Below, one piece after another: positions 6,306 through 8,904 of a DNA stretch of 8,904 nucleotides. Both the position numbers and the translations under genes were made by a program. Within the stretch, counting starts at the first letter, position 1. The number at the start of each line of letters is the position of its first letter. This DNA is from Porphyromonadaceae bacterium UBA7048 (GTDB lineage Bacteria; Bacteroidota; Bacteroidia; Bacteroidales; Muribaculaceae), in the NCBI GenBank assembly GCA_002493945.1, contig DLAL01000019.1:1-8904 (forward strand), given 5' to 3'. Under the pieces are notes generated by a model, which saw only the letters and a program-made list of their open reading frames with translations, searched no databases and was not told the DNA's origin.

Positions 6306-6800
6306 ATGGACCGCGGACGATTCATACAATACGTAGAGAGCAATCAGAGAGAGCTCAGGCGCTTTCTGACCGCTCTCTGCTGCGGTGACAGCGCCCTTGC
6401 CGACGACCTGGCCCAGGAGACACTCGTCAAGGCATATCTGGCCTGCGACAGCTTCCGCGAGGAGTGCCGCTTCACATCGTGGATCTACCGCATAGCCTGC
6501 AACACATTCATCAGCAACCGCCGGAGCCGCACCCTCTCCGAGCCGCTGTCCGAAGCCGCCTGCATGGCCTCGGGCGAGCGCGCCGACAGCACATTCGAAT
6601 ACGACCATCTCTACAAAGCCCTCGACCTGCTCTCGCCCAAAGAACGGACGGCCATACTGCTGCACTACATGCAGGGCTACTCCGTGGCCGAGATAGCCGG
6701 CATCACCGGCAGCTCCGAGGAAGCCGTCAAGCAACAGCTGTCGCGAGGCCGGCAGCATCTCAAAGGATTTTTAACCGAACAGCCATATGGAGGAAGATAG
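6306..6800 (+). CDS. ECF-type RNA polymerase sigma factor
   Basis: A 164-residue ECF sigma factor. Region 2 includes the core-binding helix DDLAQETLVKAYL (33-45) and the DNA-melting and -10 segment FTSWIYRIACNTFISNRR. After a short linker, region 4 reads LLSPKERTAILLHYMQGYS followed by the helix-turn-helix VAEIAGITGSSEEAVKQQLSRGRQHL. It differs clearly from the sigma factor at 3972 and is not a recent duplicate. I prefer ATG 6306 to the in-frame GTG at 6303, since ATG is commoner and the protein then begins MDRGRFIQYVE as in typical ECFs. Its last 14 bases overlap the next gene in another frame, suggesting coupled translation. Confidence 0.92.
   Translation: MDRGRFIQYVESNQRELRRFLTALCCGDSALADDLAQETLVKAYLACDSFREECRFTSWIYRIACNTFISNRRSRTLSEPLSEAACMASGERADSTFEYDHLYKALDLLSPKERTAILLHYMQGYSVAEIAGITGSSEEAVKQQLSRGRQHLKGFLTEQPYGGR
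6768..6778 (+). promoter_or_regulatory. Second TTTTTAACCGA element, inside the sigma gene end
   Basis: An exact copy of the 11-mer at 5849-5859, at the same 8-base distance from a start codon (ATG 6787). Here it lies within the sigma-factor coding region, encoding part of GFLTE, so it is constrained by both the protein and any regulatory role. Confidence 0.35.
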
Positions 6801-7182
6801 ACTGAAAGCCATTCTGCAGGACTTCAGTCCGGTCATGGCGCCGGACGACACATTCATGTCGCGACTGGAAGAAAAGCTCCGCTCGGTCGAACTGGTGAAG
6901 CAGCAGCTCGAGCAGCAGCGCCGCCGCAACCGTCTGGCCATAGTGCTGGCCGCCCTCGCAGGCTTCGTCTGCGGCATAGTCTCGGCACTCTGCTACCCCC
7001 GGCTTCTCGCAGCCATCACCGATGCCGTCACAGCAGGCACGGCAGCCGCACGATTCATCACGACCTACGGCAGCGAGGTGGCACTCAGCATCCTCTGCAT
7101 GGCCGCCGCCACGGTGACCTACACCGTCTACGACATCACCCTCCTGCTCTCGCGGAGAGCTGTACAATTTAGCGCGAAATAA
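6787..7182 (+). CDS. Small membrane protein, likely anti-sigma partner
   Basis: A 131-residue protein. It has an N-terminal soluble part (1-48) with an amphipathic, coiled-coil-like stretch (SRLEEKLRSVELVKQQLEQQ, 25-44) ending in basic QRRRNR. Hydrophobic segments follow at about 50-70 (LAIVLAALAGFVCGIVSALCY), weakly 72-90, and 98-120 (VALSILCMAAATVTYTVYDI). It resembles the uncharacterised small membrane proteins found after Bacteroidetes ECF genes and has no zinc-binding HxxxCxxC motif. Overlapping the sigma gene by 14 bases, it is the best candidate to hold that sigma factor at the membrane through its N-terminal helix, possibly together with the protein at 5868. The role is inferred from position and topology. 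Confidence 0.75.
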   Translation: MEEDRLKAILQDFSPVMAPDDTFMSRLEEKLRSVELVKQQLEQQRRRNRLAIVLAALAGFVCGIVSALCYPRLLAAITDAVTAGTAAARFITTYGSEVALSILCMAAATVTYTVYDITLLLSRRAVQFSAK

Positions 7183-7224
7183 TACAAAAGAGTGCGTTTC
7201 GCCTCAGTATATTTGAATAATCTA

Positions 7225-7254
7225 TTTCCATATCAAAAATAGTTTTTAATTTTG
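7225..7254 (+). promoter_or_regulatory. Bacteroidetes-type housekeeping promoter candidate
   Basis: TAATTTTG (7247-7254) matches the Bacteroidetes -7 consensus TAnnTTTG. TTTC (7225-7228), 18 bases upstream, is one base from the -33 TTTG. It would give a leader of about 90 bases before the ATG at 7355. A second TAnnTTTG match, TATATTTG at 7208-7215, has no good -33 partner. The motifs are short in an AT-rich stretch, so chance matches are possible. Confidence 0.4.
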
Positions 7255-7339
7255 CATTGAATTCAAAGCCAAGTTCCTATACTGATAAATATTAAATTGG
7301 GATCGGCTATATTTTCTACCCATAAATGCAAATATTAAA

Positions 7340-7351
7340 ACTTCCGGAAGT
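7340..7351 (+). promoter_or_regulatory. 12-bp palindrome covering the ribosome-binding position
   Basis: ACTTCCGGAAGT is a perfect palindrome ending three bases before the ATG at 7355. It contains GGAAG (7346-7350), a Shine-Dalgarno-like sequence at a workable distance and the only one seen close before a start in this window. A bound protein, or weak pairing of ACTT with AAGT, could block initiation. Autoregulation by the encoded winged-helix protein is possible but unproven. Confidence 0.35.
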
Positions 7352-7354
7352 GTT

Positions 7355-8904
7355 ATGGAACAAGACTACATAAAAGAAAGTCTGAAAATCAAAGGATTTT
7401 TAGATGAAATGCTCCAAAACAAAGAGAGCCGCGAGGTTGAGTTCAAATCAGCCAAAGGAGGCTTCCCGGGATCTTTTTGGGAAACATATTCATCCTTTGC
7501 CAATACTGATGGAGGAGTTGTGATTTTTGGTGTCCGCGAAAAAAATGACATCTTCTCGGTTGATCCGCTTAGCGAACACACAGTTGCTGACTTCAGAAAA
7601 AAGTTTTCCGACCTTCAGCATGACAAGGAAAAAGTAAGTATCCCGCTTCTCCGCGAAGATGATATTGTAGCTGAAAAATATGGAGAGGGCTATATACTTG
7701 CATTTTTCATTCCAAGAGCTACAAGAGAACAACGGCCTGTATATTTAGGGAAAGACCCGATGACCGGTACTTTTCGGCGTGACAATGAGGGGGACTACCG
7801 ATGCGAAGCGTCCACAGTTTCCCAAATGTTCGCAGACAGAAGAAATTCCGAGGTTCTTCAGGAGGCCATTATTCTACCCAACTATAGTTGGGAGGATATA
7901 GATTCCATTTCCTTTCAACAATATAAAACTCTATTCACCAATCTATCTCCAGCACATCCATGGACTGTCTTGGAGGATATTGAACTGATGAAAAAACTTG
8001 GCGGATATCGGAAAGACAGAGTAACAGGTGAGGAAGGCTTTACTTTAGCTGGTATTCTCATGTTCGGAAAAACCGAATCCATAACAGATGTTGCGTGTTT
8101 GCCAGACTTTATGCTTGATTACAGAGAGATACCTGCAGATACAGAGAAGCTCCGCTGGATAGACCGCTTATACCCTGACGGGACATGGGAGTGCAACTTA
8201 TTCCAATTTTACCGTAGAGTACTGCCAAAGTTGCATGCAGTACTGCCCAAACCCTTTATACTTAAGGGTGATGAACGTCAAGAAGAAACTCCGGCCCATG
8301 AAGCCATCCGTGAAGCTTTTATAAACTTATGCGTGCATTCCTGCTATAGTCGTTCTCCAAGACTTGTCATCGAAAAACGACCGACAAGTATCATTATGCG
8401 AAACCCTGGTACCTTATTGATTTCTATTTCTCAGTATTATGAAGGTGGCCATAGTGAATGCAGGAATCCATCGCTTCAGAAGATGTTCGCTCTTATAGGC
8501 CGTTCGGATAAAGCTGGAAGCGGAGTAGATAAGATTATTGAAGGCTGGAAATTCGCGAAATGGCGTCGTCCATATATTTGTGAAAAGAGTCATCCTGATA
8601 CTGTTGAACTGTTTCTTCCGTTAGAATCATTGTTCTCTGAAGATACAATTTCAGAATTGAAACATATCTTCGGAGAAAGTATCATCAGTATTCCTCATAA
8701 TGAACTTATAATACTTGCGACAGCTTTAACTGAAGGAACGGTTTCAAATTCAAGTCTGCAGAATGCAATCGAGCTTCATCCAAGTGATTTAACAAAACTT
8801 CTCAAGAGAATGTGCAAAGATGGAGTCTTGGTAAACTATGGATTTGGTCGGGGGACCATTTATCAGTTGAATCGTAATTATGATGTTGCAAGCTCCGATG
8901 TTGC
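7355..8904 (+). CDS. AlbA_2 (Schlafen-like) / HATPase_c_4 / winged-helix protein, 3' end outside window
   Basis: An open frame of 516 codons that is still open at the window edge. Residues about 23-150 form an AlbA_2 (Schlafen AlbA_2) domain: REVEFKSAK at 26-34, SFANTDGG at 47-54 and IFGV at 57-60. A C-terminal ATPase-like domain of the HATPase_c_4 type follows: HEAIREAFIN at 315-324, RNPG at 349-352, and RNPSLQKM then GRSDKAGSGVDKI at 370-394. A winged helix covers about 445-505 (SSLQNAIELHPSDLTKLLKRM). This layout matches COG2865-type ATP-binding regulators. The usual HRDY after the N box reads HSCY here (328-331). AT-rich codons and composition differ from all upstream genes, suggesting horizontal acquisition. 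Such proteins occur in accessory and defence regions; whether this one acts as regulator, nuclease or defence factor cannot be told from sequence. Confidence 0.88.
   Translation, partial: MEQDYIKESLKIKGFLDEMLQNKESREVEFKSAKGGFPGSFWETYSSFANTDGGVVIFGVREKNDIFSVDPLSEHTVADFRKKFSDLQHDKEKVSIPLLREDDIVAEKYGEGYILAFFIPRATREQRPVYLGKDPMTGTFRRDNEGDYRCEASTVSQMFADRRNSEVLQEAIILPNYSWEDIDSISFQQYKTLFTNLSPAHPWTVLEDIELMKKLGGYRKDRVTGEEGFTLAGILMFGKTESITDVACLPDFMLDYREIPADTEKLRWIDRLYPDGTWECNLFQFYRRVLPKLHAVLPKPFILKGDERQEETPAHEAIREAFINLCVHSCYSRSPRLVIEKRPTSIIMRNPGTLLISISQYYEGGHSECRNPSLQKMFALIGRSDKAGSGVDKIIEGWKFAKWRRPYICEKSHPDTVELFLPLESLFSEDTISELKHIFGESIISIPHNELIILATALTEGTVSNSSLQNAIELHPSDLTKLLKRMCKDGVLVNYGFGRGTIYQLNRNYDVASSDV

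Larger units (their letters stand above)
7183..7354. other. AT-rich intergenic gap and composition boundary
   Basis: No gene is seen in these 172 bases. Composition changes from the GC-rich style of the left 7.2 kb to AT-rich here and in the next gene. The gap holds a promoter candidate and a palindrome, listed separately. No integrase, inverted repeat or target duplication marking a mobile-element end is visible. Confidence 0.6.

Noticed and set aside
7174..7202. GCGAAA/TTTCGC inverted repeat after the last GC-rich gene, considered as a terminator
   Set aside because: The stem is only six pairs with a 17-base loop, and no run of Ts follows.

Overview
The window looks like a Bacteroidales chromosome, probably from a Muribaculaceae-like gut commensal. 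I infer this from gene content: a DUF4294-family secreted protein next to xerD, a secreted protease with a type IX (Por) sorting tail, small ECF sigma factors paired with small membrane proteins, and almost no Shine-Dalgarno sequences. Assignment below the order is a guess. All recognised genes lie on the + strand.

Left edge (1-147): the last ~23 bases of a probable tRNA, then a strong intrinsic terminator. Block A (148-3916): a DUF4294-like exported protein, the tyrosine recombinase XerD and a large subtilisin-like (S8) protease. Each start codon overlaps the previous stop as ATGA, so the three are almost certainly one operon. Block B (3919-5758): an ECF-type promoter, an ECF sigma factor, a single-pass membrane protein that is the likely anti-sigma factor (again ATGA-overlapped), and an exported DUF5024-like protein with an unusual leucine-every-third-residue segment. 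Block C (5763-7182): a second ECF-type promoter with the same layout, a three-helix DUF6249-like membrane protein, a second ECF sigma factor and a second small membrane protein overlapping it. Blocks B and C look like two adjacent, self-regulated envelope-sensing circuits whose promoters share elements.

Right edge (7183-8904): base composition drops sharply. For example, 42 of 60 bases are G+C at 1981-2040, but 25 of 60 at 7501-7560. After a 172-base AT-rich gap with a Bacteroidetes-style promoter candidate comes a long gene that runs off the window. It encodes an AlbA_2 (Schlafen-like) / HATPase_c_4 / winged-helix protein. It is probably horizontally acquired and could be the first gene of an accessory or defence region beyond the edge.

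Most notable non-gene signals: the twin ECF promoters (ATTTTTCG-N9-GT[A/C]AC-N17/18-GTCT); an identical 11-mer TTTTTAACCGA exactly 8 bases before the start codons of both membrane proteins in block C; a 14-bp palindrome at the predicted start of the block C transcript; a 12-bp palindrome just upstream of the AlbA_2 start codon; and an unbroken run of 11 leucines at three-residue spacing.
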